The position numbers and the translations under genes are program-made. Shown in pieces: positions 1 to 7,681 of a DNA stretch of 12,689 nucleotides. The stretch spans positions 1 to 12,689 of the forward strand of contig JALUKJ010000128.1 in assembly GCA_027056615.1 (NCBI GenBank), in the 5' to 3' direction. Every line of letters begins with the position of its first letter. Positions within the stretch are counted from its first letter, which is position 1. The notes below the pieces were generated by a model, which searched no databases, had not been told where the DNA came from, and saw nothing but the letters and a program-made list of their open reading frames with translations. The DNA is from Campylobacteraceae bacterium. GTDB taxonomy: Bacteria; Campylobacterota; Campylobacteria; Campylobacterales; Sulfurovaceae.

Positions 1-3000
1 TAGTCGTGAGCTTGTTGAGTTTCCTTATCCATTTTAAACTTATAGAAACTTCGTGCATAGAGGTAGTGAATAACCATAGAACTTAAGTGGTCATCTTCTA
101 GTTTTGCTCCATACTTCTCTACACTTTTAAGAAGCTCTTTATATTGAGCTAACATCTGCATATCTATGTAGTGTGTTGCTACTCCCATCGCTTCGGTATT
201 GGTTTTATCAATGCCTAATTTTTTAAGCTTTCCAAAGCCCTCTACAATATATTGGGTAATGTACCAGTTAGAGTGGGGTGACTCAAACCACGCCCAGCCT
301 CCATCTTGGTGTTCAAACTGTCGTTTAATCAGTTTATTGTAAGCACTTTTTTGAGATTCTGCTAAACGGTTTAAGTCAAAGAGTAGCCCTAAGTTTGCTT
401 GTTGCTCATCTTCACTTTTTGCATTAAGCACCCAAGGGGTCTCCTCTAAAAGTACCGATTTTAGCTCTTTGTTGGTCTCTAACGCAGAAAGTAGCTCTTT
501 TTTGCTCTTCCACTTGTTAAATAGCTCTCTGGTTTTTGGTGAGGAGTTGGCAATCTTACCTGCAATGGCATTAGCAAAGTATCGGTTAAATAGTTGTTCA
601 TTACACTCATGAGGGAACTCCATAAGGTAAGGTAGTGAACGAATAGCATACCAAGCAGGGTTAGAGGTAAACTCTAAAGTGAGCTTGTGGTTGCTAAGAG
701 TGTTTGAATTACTGTTTTTAAGTGATTGGAGTGTAAAGCTCTTTTTCTCATGAGCTTTTACAAACATATTTTTGCTCTCGGTTATAAAGACACGATTAGA
801 GAGAATAGGAACAATGACCTCTTCTGCGTCACTATGGGTAGTAGTTTTTGCAATAATGGTATGTTTTAAAGCCGATACCTTGTCTACATTTGGTACTTTA
901 AAGGTAAAGGAAATAGTAGTAGAAGCTCCTTTTTCAATGCTAATATTTTTTACAAATGGTTGAGCCATAATTGGTTGTTCTGTTACTGCATCAACCAAGT
1001 GAAGTTCACACGTTCCATTAACATTTTTGTCACTCATATTTACCACTTTAGCCACAAGAGTAATAGTGTCTTTTTCTCTAAAGAAGCGTGGTAGATTGGT
1101 AGTTACCATTAACTCTTTGGCTGTAGTAAAGGACTTTTTAGCCACAGCTGTTTTTAAATCTTTGGTATGGACAAAGGCTAGAAAGTTCCAACGTGTTAGG
1201 GCTTCATTGGTTTTAAAGTTAATGACAATATTTCCATCTTTATCGGTTTTTAAATCGGGTTTAAAATACATGGTCTCTTTTAGGTTTTTTCGTATGGTGA
1301 CTTTTGGTTCTTTTGGAATTGCATTACGTTTTTTAGGTGGAGCATAAGTATCATAAGATGATTGTGCTTGAGGATACGGTGAAATAGGGGTAATTCCCCC
1401 ACCCATACCACTTTCTGCTACAGCCATTGGAGCAGTAAGAGCCATTCTATCATAGGATTGGTAGCTGTTTATCCATTTGATTCTAGGGAAAATACGTTGA
1501 ATATACCCTTGTGTAGAATCAATCCAAGTTTGACTTAGAGTTAAAGAGTAGAAATTTTTTCCACGCCATTGTCTGTAGCTAATTCCCGAAGAGGGATATA
1601 GAGATGGAATATGGAATCTATGAGGAAATAGTGCATCTAGTGAAGCATCATAAATAGTTGCTACCATTTGTGCTAGAACTCTCTCTCTGTTCTTGCCTGA
1701 AATTTTAATACTCCACTGTTCCTTCTCATTTGGTTTTAGTTTGTCTCTAAAGCTCATAAACTCTACATGAAGTTTATCATTCCATGGAATCTTAATAACT
1801 CCATTTCTTATAAAAGGTCGATTATCTTGAACCATAGTAAGTTGGTAGTCAATATTGCCTTGGTAGCTCTTTTTGATTTTGATTATCTCTTGTTTAAAAT
1901 GTTTTAAATCTATCCACTTCTCTTCAAGGGTTTTGTTGTATTGGCTAATGGTTAAAAGAACTTTTACATTTGGAATAGAACTTTTAATTGTAAGTGTTGC
2001 CTCTTCTCCAACTTTATATGATTTTTTAGAGTGTTTAGTCCAAAGGTAGCTAGGCTCACTTAACTTTTTAGAGTTAATTGAATCACGGATAAAGACTTTA
2101 TTTTGACTAAGAGTATTAGGCATTCCATCGACTGCAAGTATGAATCGGTAGTAACCTTGTGGTAGGTCATTAAATGAGATATTTTTACTTTTTGCAGTAT
2201 TAAAAATAAGAGTTTTTATAAGCTCTTCTTTTCTTTTGAATTGCTTCTCTTCGTCATAGCGATATTTAGGAAAGAGTTGTTCAAATGCCTCTTTTGTATA
2301 GCTCTTTTTGTCTCCTTGTTTCCAATAGCGTTTAACATAGAGTCTATCTTTTGCTTTTAAACGATAAATCTTAATAGTCCCCTTTAGAGGAATATCCTCT
2401 CCATTTAGATTTTGACTATCTAGCTCTAAGGTATTATTATCTTCAATATTTTGTTTACGCTTAAACTTTAGCTTCATAACAAAGTTAATTTTTCCAATAT
2501 GTAGTGTAGTTGAGCTTGAATGGGTCTCTCCTGTGGTGTCAGTGACATCAGCATAGATAGTAAAGTCATAGTTTGGGTAGTTTTTAGCGTCAGATTTATC
2601 CTCTTTCGCCTCAAAGTTAATATTAAACTCTCCATTTTTATTGGTAGTTAGCTCTCCAGAGCTTATCTGAACAGATGAGGTGTGTCGTGGTAGAAAACTA
2701 CCACAATACCAATTGTAGTGAGTAGTTCTCTCTACTCTATAGCTAACTTTTGCTCCATCTAGTCCATTTCCTGCATAAGCTTTAGCTAAACCTTTAATAT
2801 GAATGCTATCTCCTAAACCATACTGCTCTCTATTTGGTTTAAAACTTACCTCAAATTTAGGACGTTTATACTCTTCAACCTGAATACTCTTCTCTCCACC
2901 CAATGAAGAGTATAGATACATTGAGCCTAAACGTCCACTACTAGGAGCTGTAAAAGTTCCATGAAAAGCTCCAAATTCATCTGTCTTAAACTCTCTTTTT

Positions 3001-4790
3001 GCAATAGTTTGACTGTTGGTATCTCTAAAGCTTACTATCACTTTTTGAGAAGTCAAAATCTTAGGTTTCTTTTTGTTGTAATGTTGAATAGCCAAACCTT
3101 TAAAATAGATGGTCTGTTTTGGTCGATAAATTGAACGGTCAGTAAAAAAGAAAACTCGTTTATTTCCATTGGTAGGGTAGTTACGACGATATTGTGGATA
3201 GATTTGGTTATTCTCCATATCTAAAATATCATCTCCATTTTTAAGAGATATATGGTAGCTGTTTTTTAAGTTGCCAATAGTAACAAACCCTTGGCTATCA
3301 CTTTTTTTGCTTAATTTATTTCTGTTATTTTGTAGTGTTACCTCAACCCCCTTTAAAGGTTCACCACTCTTTCTGTCAACAACTAAAAGTTCATCTCCTC
3401 GTGCTAAATAGCTGAGTTTAGAAATAGTAAACTCTTTAAAGATATATTTTTTCTCAAACAATGAGTTAGGAGAGAGAAGTAGAAGATATTGTCCTACACC
3501 TAGTCTACCTAAGGAGAGTTCTGTTCCATGTTGTTTATGGTCTGTAGTTTTGGGTAGGCTAAAGTTAATATCTTTAAATGGACTAAGTGTTTTTATAAAC
3601 TTATAGGGAGTTCTTTTATGCTTTAGATGGTTTCTCTGTTGAGGTGTGAGTTTAAATATTTTAACAAATAGGTGGTCAATATTTCGGTAATCTATCTTTG
3701 CTAAGATATTTTCATTAGGTAGATTAACCTCCTCTATATTTGCTTGTAGATATTGTTGCATAATATTTGATTTTAGAGCTTTTGCTTTCTGCTTTACAAA
3801 TAGGTTACTACTTTTTAACCCTAATGCAACAAGCTCTAAACCCTTTTTAAAGTCATGATGTTGCCTTGCGTTATTCATAAGCTCAATAAGTGCTTCAGAG
3901 TTTGGATTACTATCTACTAAACGGTGAAGTGCTTCAATATAGTATTTTTGAGCATTGTCGCCTTGATAGTGCTGTTTTACAAACTTTAAACGTAAAATAT
4001 TTACATAGTCTAATGCTTTTTTATAATTATTGGTTCTATAATAGTTTAGTAGTTTTTGGTAGAGTAGGGTACTTTGGTAGATAAAATCTTTAGGGTCGCT
4101 ACTTGTAAATGGCATTATAGAAAACTGCTGTGCATCTCCAAAAGCATCTTTTGTTTTAAAGTAAAAATCCTCTTTAGTTTGATGAATATAAGAGCTTGTA
4201 TTACTAAAATACTCCAATGCTCTAAAAACTAAAAAATCATAAAGGTCAGGTCGCAAGGCTTGGGTATTTTTTGATGGAGTTAAAATCTCTTTATAGTTCT
4301 CTAATGCAATATGTTTTGTCTTCTCATCTAAAGATTGTTGATAAAGTTTATAAATTTTATTTAAAAAATCTTCACTACTCCAAGTTAAGATATTGCTATT
4401 TGTACTATTTTTTATAGCTGTTCGTTTATGTATACGGTAGTAGTTCTCTTCAAGATAGCTACTATACATCTGAGCTAAAATAGAGTTTAAAATAGCTCTT
4501 TCATCACTATTTGAAGCCTCTTTAATTGCCTTTTCAACACTCTGAATCGCTTTTACTCTACCATCTTCATTAAGAGTTGAGATATAGTTCTTTTTATAAA
4601 GTGTTGATTTGATAAATTGAACGCTATTTTTCTCCTCTTTGGCAGAGTTATAAACCTTCTCTACTTCGTTTAATGCACTTTTGGGAAGACGTTGTGAGTT
4701 AAACTCTTTAACCTTTGTCCATGAGGCTTGATAGTCAAAAGAGAATAGTAAAATGGGTAATAATATATAAAAAATGAGTAGTTTTTTCAC
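1..4790 (-). CDS. Alpha-2-macroglobulin family protein, 3' end beyond left edge
   Basis: An open frame of 1596 codons reads from a GTG at 4788-4790 to base 3 without a stop and continues off the window. AGG about 10 nt upstream supports the GTG start. The first ~18 residues (KKLLIFYILLPILLFSF) are a signal peptide with no lipobox Cys, so a soluble periplasmic protein is expected. Residues ~25-400 look helical and repeat-like. Around 547-640 is an MG2 domain (FFFTDRSIYRPKQTIYFKG), followed by EEYKRPKFEV (639-648), typical of the next MG domain. A Gly/Pro/Ser-rich stretch at ~1120-1160 sits where bait regions lie. The A2M domain is at ~1165-1215 (TNEALTRWNFLAF). The thioester site is C1396-N-E-Q1399 (bases 594-605), and DGGWAWF at 1496-1502 belongs to the thioester domain. 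Family members trap proteases by covalent thioester capture. The 3' end is missing, so linkage to a PBP1C gene cannot be tested. Family call is secure; the specific role is inferred. Confidence 0.93.
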   Translation of the reverse strand, partial: MKKLLIFYILLPILLFSFDYQASWTKVKEFNSQRLPKSALNEVEKVYNSAKEEKNSVQFIKSTLYKKNYISTLNEDGRVKAIQSVEKAIKEASNSDERAILNSILAQMYSSYLEENYYRIHKRTAIKNSTNSNILTWSSEDFLNKIYKLYQQSLDEKTKHIALENYKEILTPSKNTQALRPDLYDFLVFRALEYFSNTSSYIHQTKEDFYFKTKDAFGDAQQFSIMPFTSSDPKDFIYQSTLLYQKLLNYYRTNNYKKALDYVNILRLKFVKQHYQGDNAQKYYIEALHRLVDSNPNSEALIELMNNARQHHDFKKGLELVALGLKSSNLFVKQKAKALKSNIMQQYLQANIEEVNLPNENILAKIDYRNIDHLFVKIFKLTPQQRNHLKHKRTPYKFIKTLSPFKDINFSLPKTTDHKQHGTELSLGRLGVGQYLLLLSPNSLFEKKYIFKEFTISKLSYLARGDELLVVDRKSGEPLKGVEVTLQNNRNKLSKKSDSQGFVTIGNLKNSYHISLKNGDDILDMENNQIYPQYRRNYPTNGNKRVFFFTDRSIYRPKQTIYFKGLAIQHYNKKKPKILTSQKVIVSFRDTNSQTIAKREFKTDEFGAFHGTFTAPSSGRLGSMYLYSSLGGEKSIQVEEYKRPKFEVSFKPNREQYGLGDSIHIKGLAKAYAGNGLDGAKVSYRVERTTHYNWYCGSFLPRHTSSVQISSGELTTNKNGEFNINFEAKEDKSDAKNYPNYDFTIYADVTDTTGETHSSSTTLHIGKINFVMKLKFKRKQNIEDNNTLELDSQNLNGEDIPLKGTIKIYRLKAKDRLYVKRYWKQGDKKSYTKEAFEQLFPKYRYDEEKQFKRKEELIKTLIFNTAKSKNISFNDLPQGYYRFILAVDGMPNTLSQNKVFIRDSINSKKLSEPSYLWTKHSKKSYKVGEEATLTIKSSIPNVKVLLTISQYNKTLEEKWIDLKHFKQEIIKIKKSYQGNIDYQLTMVQDNRPFIRNGVIKIPWNDKLHVEFMSFRDKLKPNEKEQWSIKISGKNRERVLAQMVATIYDASLDALFPHRFHIPSLYPSSGISYRQWRGKNFYSLTLSQTWIDSTQGYIQRIFPRIKWINSYQSYDRMALTAPMAVAESGMGGGITPISPYPQAQSSYDTYAPPKKRNAIPKEPKVTIRKNLKETMYFKPDLKTDKDGNIVINFKTNEALTRWNFLAFVHTKDLKTAVAKKSFTTAKELMVTTNLPRFFREKDTITLVAKVVNMSDKNVNGTCELHLVDAVTEQPIMAQPFVKNISIEKGASTTISFTFKVPNVDKVSALKHTIIAKTTTHSDAEEVIVPILSNRVFITESKNMFVKAHEKKSFTLQSLKNSNSNTLSNHKLTLEFTSNPAWYAIRSLPYLMEFPHECNEQLFNRYFANAIAGKIANSSPKTRELFNKWKSKKELLSALETNKELKSVLLEETPWVLNAKSEDEQQANLGLLFDLNRLAESQKSAYNKLIKRQFEHQDGGWAWFESPHSNWYITQYIVEGFGKLKKLGIDKTNTEAMGVATHYIDMQMLAQYKELLKSVEKYGAKLEDDHLSSMVIHYLYARSFYKFKMDKETQQAHD

Positions 4791-4819
4791 ACTAGAGCCT
4801 TTTTTTCTAAAATTTATAA

Positions 4820-4848
4820 AGTATATCTAAAATATGTAAATAAAGACT
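4820..4848 (-). promoter_or_regulatory. Candidate promoter of the A2M gene
   Basis: On the minus strand TATACT (4825-4820) is a good -10 hexamer about 30 bp before the GTG start. The -35 position (about 4848-4843) reads AGTCTT, a poor match. That is common in Campylobacterota, whose sigma-70 promoters often lack a defined -35. The 4791-4986 gap is otherwise AT-rich, with a long TA-rich run near 4880-4900. Confidence 0.4.
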
Positions 4849-4986
4849 ACTCCTCTATTTGTTGGGATTGGTGGTAAAATTATTTATATATATTAATATA
4901 TTTTGAAAAGTTATACATAAGTTGGTTGTAATTTCTTTTGATGTAAAGTTGAAGTAGGGAAATTATTGCTAGGAGAAGTAATTACT

Positions 4987-5316
4987 ATGCGAGTGAGAAA
5001 TCTTGAGAATCTGTTTCTCAAACATTTTGACTTTCTTCGTAAAGATTATGGCTTTGAGTACGATGCTTTATCACATCGTTACTTTAAGGGAAATCAAGTC
5101 TTTCAAGCTCAACATGAACATGGAGAGTTAAAACTTTGGTTGAGCTATAATCAAAAGAGAGTGACAATAGAAGAGTTTATGTGTAGTGTAAAGAATAGGG
5201 ATTTTACCTATCCAGAGAACTTTATGCCAATTGTTATTACCATGGGAGATGTTGATAGCAGATTGGCGTTCGATTCTAAACTTGTTAAAGAACAGATGAA
5301 TAAGATTTCTCCCTAA
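4987..5316 (+). CDS. Hypothetical protein, 109 aa
   Basis: I do not recognise this protein. The ATG at 4987 is preferred over an in-frame TTG at 4966 because AGGAGAAG (4971-4978) lies between the two and suits the ATG. The product has no signal peptide or membrane segment. It is mixed alpha/beta in character and rich in aromatic residues (FDFLRKDYGFEYD near the start, HRYF, ELKLWLSY in the middle), with one Cys. A central aromatic beta-strand-like segment (about 45-60) is followed by an ExF-type helix. It stands alone, divergent from the A2M gene and convergent with a lipoprotein gene, and ends on a strong terminator stem. Nothing in the context gives a function; codon use matches the neighbours, so it is probably a real gene. 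Confidence 0.7.
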   Translation: MRVRNLENLFLKHFDFLRKDYGFEYDALSHRYFKGNQVFQAQHEHGELKLWLSYNQKRVTIEEFMCSVKNRDFTYPENFMPIVITMGDVDSRLAFDSKLVKEQMNKISP

Positions 5317-5343
5317 AGCTATAATTAACAAAATTATAGCTTT
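5315..5343. terminator. Bidirectional rho-independent terminator
   Basis: A perfect 12-bp stem (5315-5326 with 5332-5343; core AAGCTATAATT) closes a 5-nt loop (AACAA). On the plus strand it is followed by TTAT and serves the 109-aa gene, whose stop codon TAA (5314-5316) overlaps the stem. On the minus strand the stem starts at the stop codon (5343-5345) of the convergent lipoprotein gene, but the T-tract on that side is poor. Confidence 0.75.
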
Positions 5344-5936
5344 TATCTACAATTTTCTACACAAAATCTTTCATAACGTACCGTTCCCCCACAAGCAGAG
5401 AAACAGCTATTATACTCAACTGCACAACCACAATTATTGCTACATGTTTTTTGAGCATGTTGGATTTCAGTTGCTAAACTTGGTCGAATTGGCTCTCTTG
5501 GTTCACTAGGTTCATCATTTTCTAATCTATTAATCATATTTTTAAGTTCATTGGCACGATTACACTCATATTTGTTATGATTTTTTGAACAGCTATGTTG
5601 GTAGTGTTCAAGGTCTTGGTTATTTCTATCCATCTCTCTACTCCATGAATCCATTGTTAAGTGGTAACGGTGTAATTCATCTTGATATTGTCTAAAAGCA
5701 TGTTCATAACCACTCATAATATGAGGGAAATTCTCTTTTGCACTCTGCTCGGCTCTTACTAAACAGTTATCTTGTTTTTTATTGCAATCTTTTTGACACA
5801 CTTTTCGTTCACTTGAACAATTTTGTACACAAGCTTTTCCTTGACTATCTTTGGGGAGTATGTAGTTTGTTTTTATCTCATAGCGTGGAGAACATGCTGT
5901 TATAAGTAGCATAAAAAAGAGGATAGTGTATCGCAT
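5343..5936 (-). CDS. Cysteine-rich CX3C-repeat lipoprotein, 197 aa
   Basis: The N-terminus MRYTILFFMLLITAC is a lipoprotein signal peptide with lipobox LITAC, so C15 should be lipidated and the protein membrane-anchored in the periplasm. Fourteen further cysteines fall in two clusters. The first is C36-x3-C40-x6-C47-x3-C51-x6-C58. The second is C165-x3-C169-x-C171-x6-C178-x3-C182-x9-C192-x3-C196. C116 and C125 lie between. Five CX3C motifs in all bracket a long charged, probably coiled-coil helix (about 60-140) and a Pro/Glu hinge (DEPSEPREPIRP). The spacing recalls helical hairpins stapled by disulfides, such as the twin CX3C small Tim fold, although homology is not implied. AAAGG lies about 11 nt upstream of the ATG. 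I know no family for it; function is unknown. Confidence 0.85.
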   Translation of the reverse strand: MRYTILFFMLLITACSPRYEIKTNYILPKDSQGKACVQNCSSERKVCQKDCNKKQDNCLVRAEQSAKENFPHIMSGYEHAFRQYQDELHRYHLTMDSWSREMDRNNQDLEHYQHSCSKNHNKYECNRANELKNMINRLENDEPSEPREPIRPSLATEIQHAQKTCSNNCGCAVEYNSCFSACGGTVRYERFCVENCR

Positions 5937-5966
5937 TGAGTAAAACCTTTATCTATAGAATTAATG

Positions 5967-5985
5967 ATTATATTATATCATTATA
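5967..5985 (-). promoter_or_regulatory. Candidate promoter of the CX3C lipoprotein
   Basis: The minus strand carries TATAAT three times (5985-5980, 5977-5972, 5972-5967), 30-50 bp upstream of the lipoprotein ATG. No clear -35 is visible. Any of the three could be the working -10. Confidence 0.4.
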
Positions 5986-6009
5986 ATAAGGAATAAAGGT
6001 TTGTAGAAA

Positions 6010-6031
6010 GTGAGTAGGTATTTCTACCCAC
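6010..6031 (-). terminator. Candidate rpsU terminator
   Basis: About 20 bases after the rpsU stop, the minus strand reads GTGGGTAG, a 6-nt loop, then CTACTCAC. This is an 8-bp stem with one G-U pair, followed by TTTCTAC. The T-tract is short, so termination may be partial and some transcripts could run into the lipoprotein gene. Confidence 0.45.
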
Positions 6032-6050
6032 AAAAGAGAGAGGAGACTTG

Positions 6051-6263
6051 TTACAGTCTAGCCTCATATCTTCTAAGCATGTAAAGTTTCTTAAGAATCT
6101 TTTTACGTGTTGCAATTTTCTCTTTTTTACGAGCTTCTGTTGGTGTTTCGTAATGTTGTCTAGCTCTTGCTTCAGTAACAATTAGGTTTCTGTCACATTG
6201 TCTTTTGAACTTTCTGTAAGCATCATCAAAAGCATCTCTTTGAGATAGTTTAATTCCTGGCAT
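6051..6263 (-). CDS. rpsU: 30S ribosomal protein S21
   Basis: The 70-aa product carries the S21 core [20 protein letters not shown] and the basic C-terminal tail ending [14 protein letters not shown]21 is a small-subunit protein near the 16S rRNA 3' end (platform), involved in initiation. I start it at the ATG 6261-6263 (MPGIK, the conserved S21 N-terminus). An in-frame GTG three codons upstream (6270-6272) overlaps the AAGGGGGTG ribosome binding site and is not a plausible start. The gene appears monocistronic, divergent from the ATPase run. Length and sequence are normal for the family. Confidence 0.97.
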   Translation of the reverse strand: MPGIKLSQRDAFDDAYRKFKRQCDRNLIVTEARARQHYETPTEARKKEKIATRKKILKKLYMLRRYEARL

Positions 6264-6324
6264 GTCAAGCACCCCCTTTCTTATCTGATTTTCCGAACAG
6301 GTCGAAAGTGATAAATTGGGGCGA

Positions 6325-6330
6325 ATTATA
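6325..6330 (-). promoter_or_regulatory. rpsU promoter -10
   Basis: TATAAT on the minus strand, about 60 bp before the rpsU ATG, is followed by TCGCCCC, a GC-rich discriminator in a very AT-rich region. GC-rich discriminators are typical of stringently controlled ribosomal promoters. The -35 region is weak. Confidence 0.5.
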
Positions 6331-6363
6331 TCGCTTAAATTATTATGTTTAGATGATTTGTGG

Positions 6364-6369
6364 TAGAAT
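6364..6369 (+). promoter_or_regulatory. Candidate promoter of the ATPase operon
   Basis: TAGAAT (6364-6369), preceded by TTGTGG, is the best plus-strand -10-like hexamer upstream of the ATPase. It lies before the inverted-repeat element, so a transcript from here would carry the whole 92-base repeat as its leader. The -35 is poor. Confidence 0.3.
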
Positions 6370-6384
6370 GGGTTTAATAAAAAC

Positions 6385-6476
6385 CGTAGGGTGCGATTGC
6401 CATCGCACCATTTTAAAGATAAAAGGTTTTATTTGTGCAAATAATTTTAACGGTGCGATAGCAATCGCACCCTACG
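6385..6476. repeat. REP/MITE-like inverted-repeat element, 92 bp
   Basis: Two 25-bp arms, 6385-6409 and 6452-6476, are inverted copies of each other with one mismatch. Each arm is itself a hairpin, GGTGCGAT - 4-nt loop - ATCGCACC, flanked on the outside by CGTAG/CTACG. The 42-nt centre is AT-rich. The arms are far more GC-rich than their surroundings. The layout of paired palindromes in inverted orientation is that of bacterial interspersed (REP/BIME or MITE) elements mobilised in trans by small Y1-type transposases. The right arm ends on the first base of the GAGGA ribosome binding site of the ATPase gene. Family membership needs a genome-wide search. Confidence 0.8.
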
Positions 6477-6486
6477 AGGAACTCTA

Positions 6487-7569
6487 ATGAAACTACGAAA
6501 ACTGCATATATATGATTACAAGATGTTTAAAAATTTTGATATAAGTTTTGTAGATAAGAATGATGAGGCTTTGCCTATTGTTGTTTTGGCTGGGGTTAAT
6601 GGGAGTGGGAAGACTTCGCTTTTGGAATATGTAAATCATATTTCTTTACATGCAGAAATATATTATACAAAATTAGCTATAGATGTTGATTATAAAACAA
6701 GAGATGATAGAGGAAGAATAATTGGAATGAAATCTATATCACTACCTTTTGAGATAGAAGAAAAAGGAATAATTTTTAATACTATTCAAGATTATAATAA
6801 ATTTTTATTTTCTCCTCTTTACTTTTCAGCAGAAGCAGATGATATTTCAAATGTAGAAAAAGAGTTTGTAAAATATTGGTATAATCAAGTGAAATTTTAT
6901 AATAAAAGAAATAATGAAATAACAGAGATTTTACAAAAATTTATAACAGAAGTCTTAGATGGTTTAGATTTAGATTTTACCTACAGCTATATAGATGAAG
7001 ATGATAATATTTTTTTTCAAAATAGTAGTAATGAAAAATTTAAAATAAGTGAACTCTCAACAGGAGAACAAACATTACTTTCAAAAGTTTTATATCTATT
7101 TTTCAAAGACTACAAAGACAAAGTAATCTTAATAGACGAACCTGAACTATCACTGCACCCATCATGGCAAAACAAAGTTTTAAAAATCTATGAAAACTTT
7201 GCTCTTAAAAATAACTGTCAAATTATTATAGCTACCCATTCGCCACATATTATATCAAGTGCAAAAAATGAATATTTACGCTTTTTAAGAAAAAATGAAG
7301 AGGGAAAAATAGAAGCTATAGAGAATATTACAGCTTATGGTCGAGATATAGAGTGGGTTTTAGAGCAGATGGGTGTAACAGATATAAGATTACCTAAAAT
7401 TACAAAACGATTTAATGAGATACAAGAGCTAATTAATAATCAAGAGTTTGATAAAGCAGAGAGTGCGTTAGATAAGTTAGAGTATGTAATAGGAGAGAAT
7501 GACAAAGATATTTTAGCTCTTAGAAATGATTTAGCTTTTGAACGGATAGATTTTGAAGAAGATAACTAA
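6487..7569 (+). CDS. AAA ATPase, PtuA-like (Septu / retron Ec78 type)
   Basis: This 360-aa ABC-like (SMC/RecF-type) ATPase has Walker A GVNGSGKTS (36-44), signature LSTGEQT (190-196), Walker B VILIDEPELSLHP (213-225, with D217 and E218) and switch His H251 in IIIATHSPHII. All catalytic elements look intact. The C-terminal part (YGRDIEWVLEQMGV, then a helical EIQELI...KAESALDKLE tail) resembles ATPases encoded just before TIGR02646/PtuB HNH nucleases. In such modules the ATPase forms a complex with the nuclease and restrains or triggers it during phage infection. AGGA (6477-6480) sits 6 nt before the ATG. The nuclease gene that should follow is reduced to a stub, so the protein is probably orphaned. 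The gene is richer in AAT/ATA/AAA codons than nnr downstream, consistent with acquisition. PtuA kinship is from motif recall, not a search. Confidence 0.85.
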   Translation: MKLRKLHIYDYKMFKNFDISFVDKNDEALPIVVLAGVNGSGKTSLLEYVNHISLHAEIYYTKLAIDVDYKTRDDRGRIIGMKSISLPFEIEEKGIIFNTIQDYNKFLFSPLYFSAEADDISNVEKEFVKYWYNQVKFYNKRNNEITEILQKFITEVLDGLDLDFTYSYIDEDDNIFFQNSSNEKFKISELSTGEQTLLSKVLYLFFKDYKDKVILIDEPELSLHPSWQNKVLKIYENFALKNNCQIIIATHSPHIISSAKNEYLRFLRKNEEGKIEAIENITAYGRDIEWVLEQMGVTDIRLPKITKRFNEIQELINNQEFDKAESALDKLEYVIGENDKDILALRNDLAFERIDFEEDN

Positions 7570-7681
7570 GACAAAAGAGCCAAAAAGTTTAACTGCTTAT
7601 CGAAGTACAATCTCTCATAATAATTTAGAAGATTCAAATATTTATGAAGATTTGAAAGAGAAAACAAAAGGTAAAAATTAG
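7553..7681 (+). pseudogene. 5' remnant of PtuB/TIGR02646 HNH nuclease gene
   Basis: A 42-codon frame starts at TTG 7553, overlapping the last 17 bases of the ATPase gene in another frame. It begins MKKITKTKEPKSLTAYRS, the N-terminal signature of the TIGR02646/PtuB HNH family, whose members start M-K/R-x-I-x-K...EPxSL. It then ends at TAG 7679-7681, before any of the Cys and His residues of the family's HNH/zinc core appear. Full members are around 200 aa or more. The overlap with an ATPase gene is the usual arrangement. The stop directly abuts the nnr ATG, so the 3' part was probably deleted. A short surviving peptide is possible, since the frame is still open and the nnr ribosome binding site lies inside it. 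Family identity is recalled from the N-terminal pattern only. Confidence 0.65.

Noticed and set aside
772..1347. Plus-strand open frames of 63 and 106 codons
   Set aside because: They lie antisense inside the continuous A2M gene, lack ribosome binding sites and have no protein-like features of their own.
4966..4986. TTG start extending the 109-aa protein by seven residues
   Set aside because: The AGGAG ribosome binding site lies downstream of the TTG, so the ATG at 4987 is the start.
5128..6181. Minus-strand frames at 5128-5331 and 5981-6181
   Set aside because: The first is antisense to the 109-aa gene and the second is an out-of-frame shadow of rpsU running through its terminator.
6264..6272. 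GTG start giving a 73-aa S21
   Set aside because: It overlaps the ribosome binding site, and S21 proteins begin MPGIK at the ATG at 6263.
6385..6476. CRISPR or retron msr/msd interpretation of the inverted repeats before the ATPase
   Set aside because: Only one pair of inverted arms, no repeat-spacer periodicity and no reverse transcriptase gene nearby; a REP/MITE-like element fits better.
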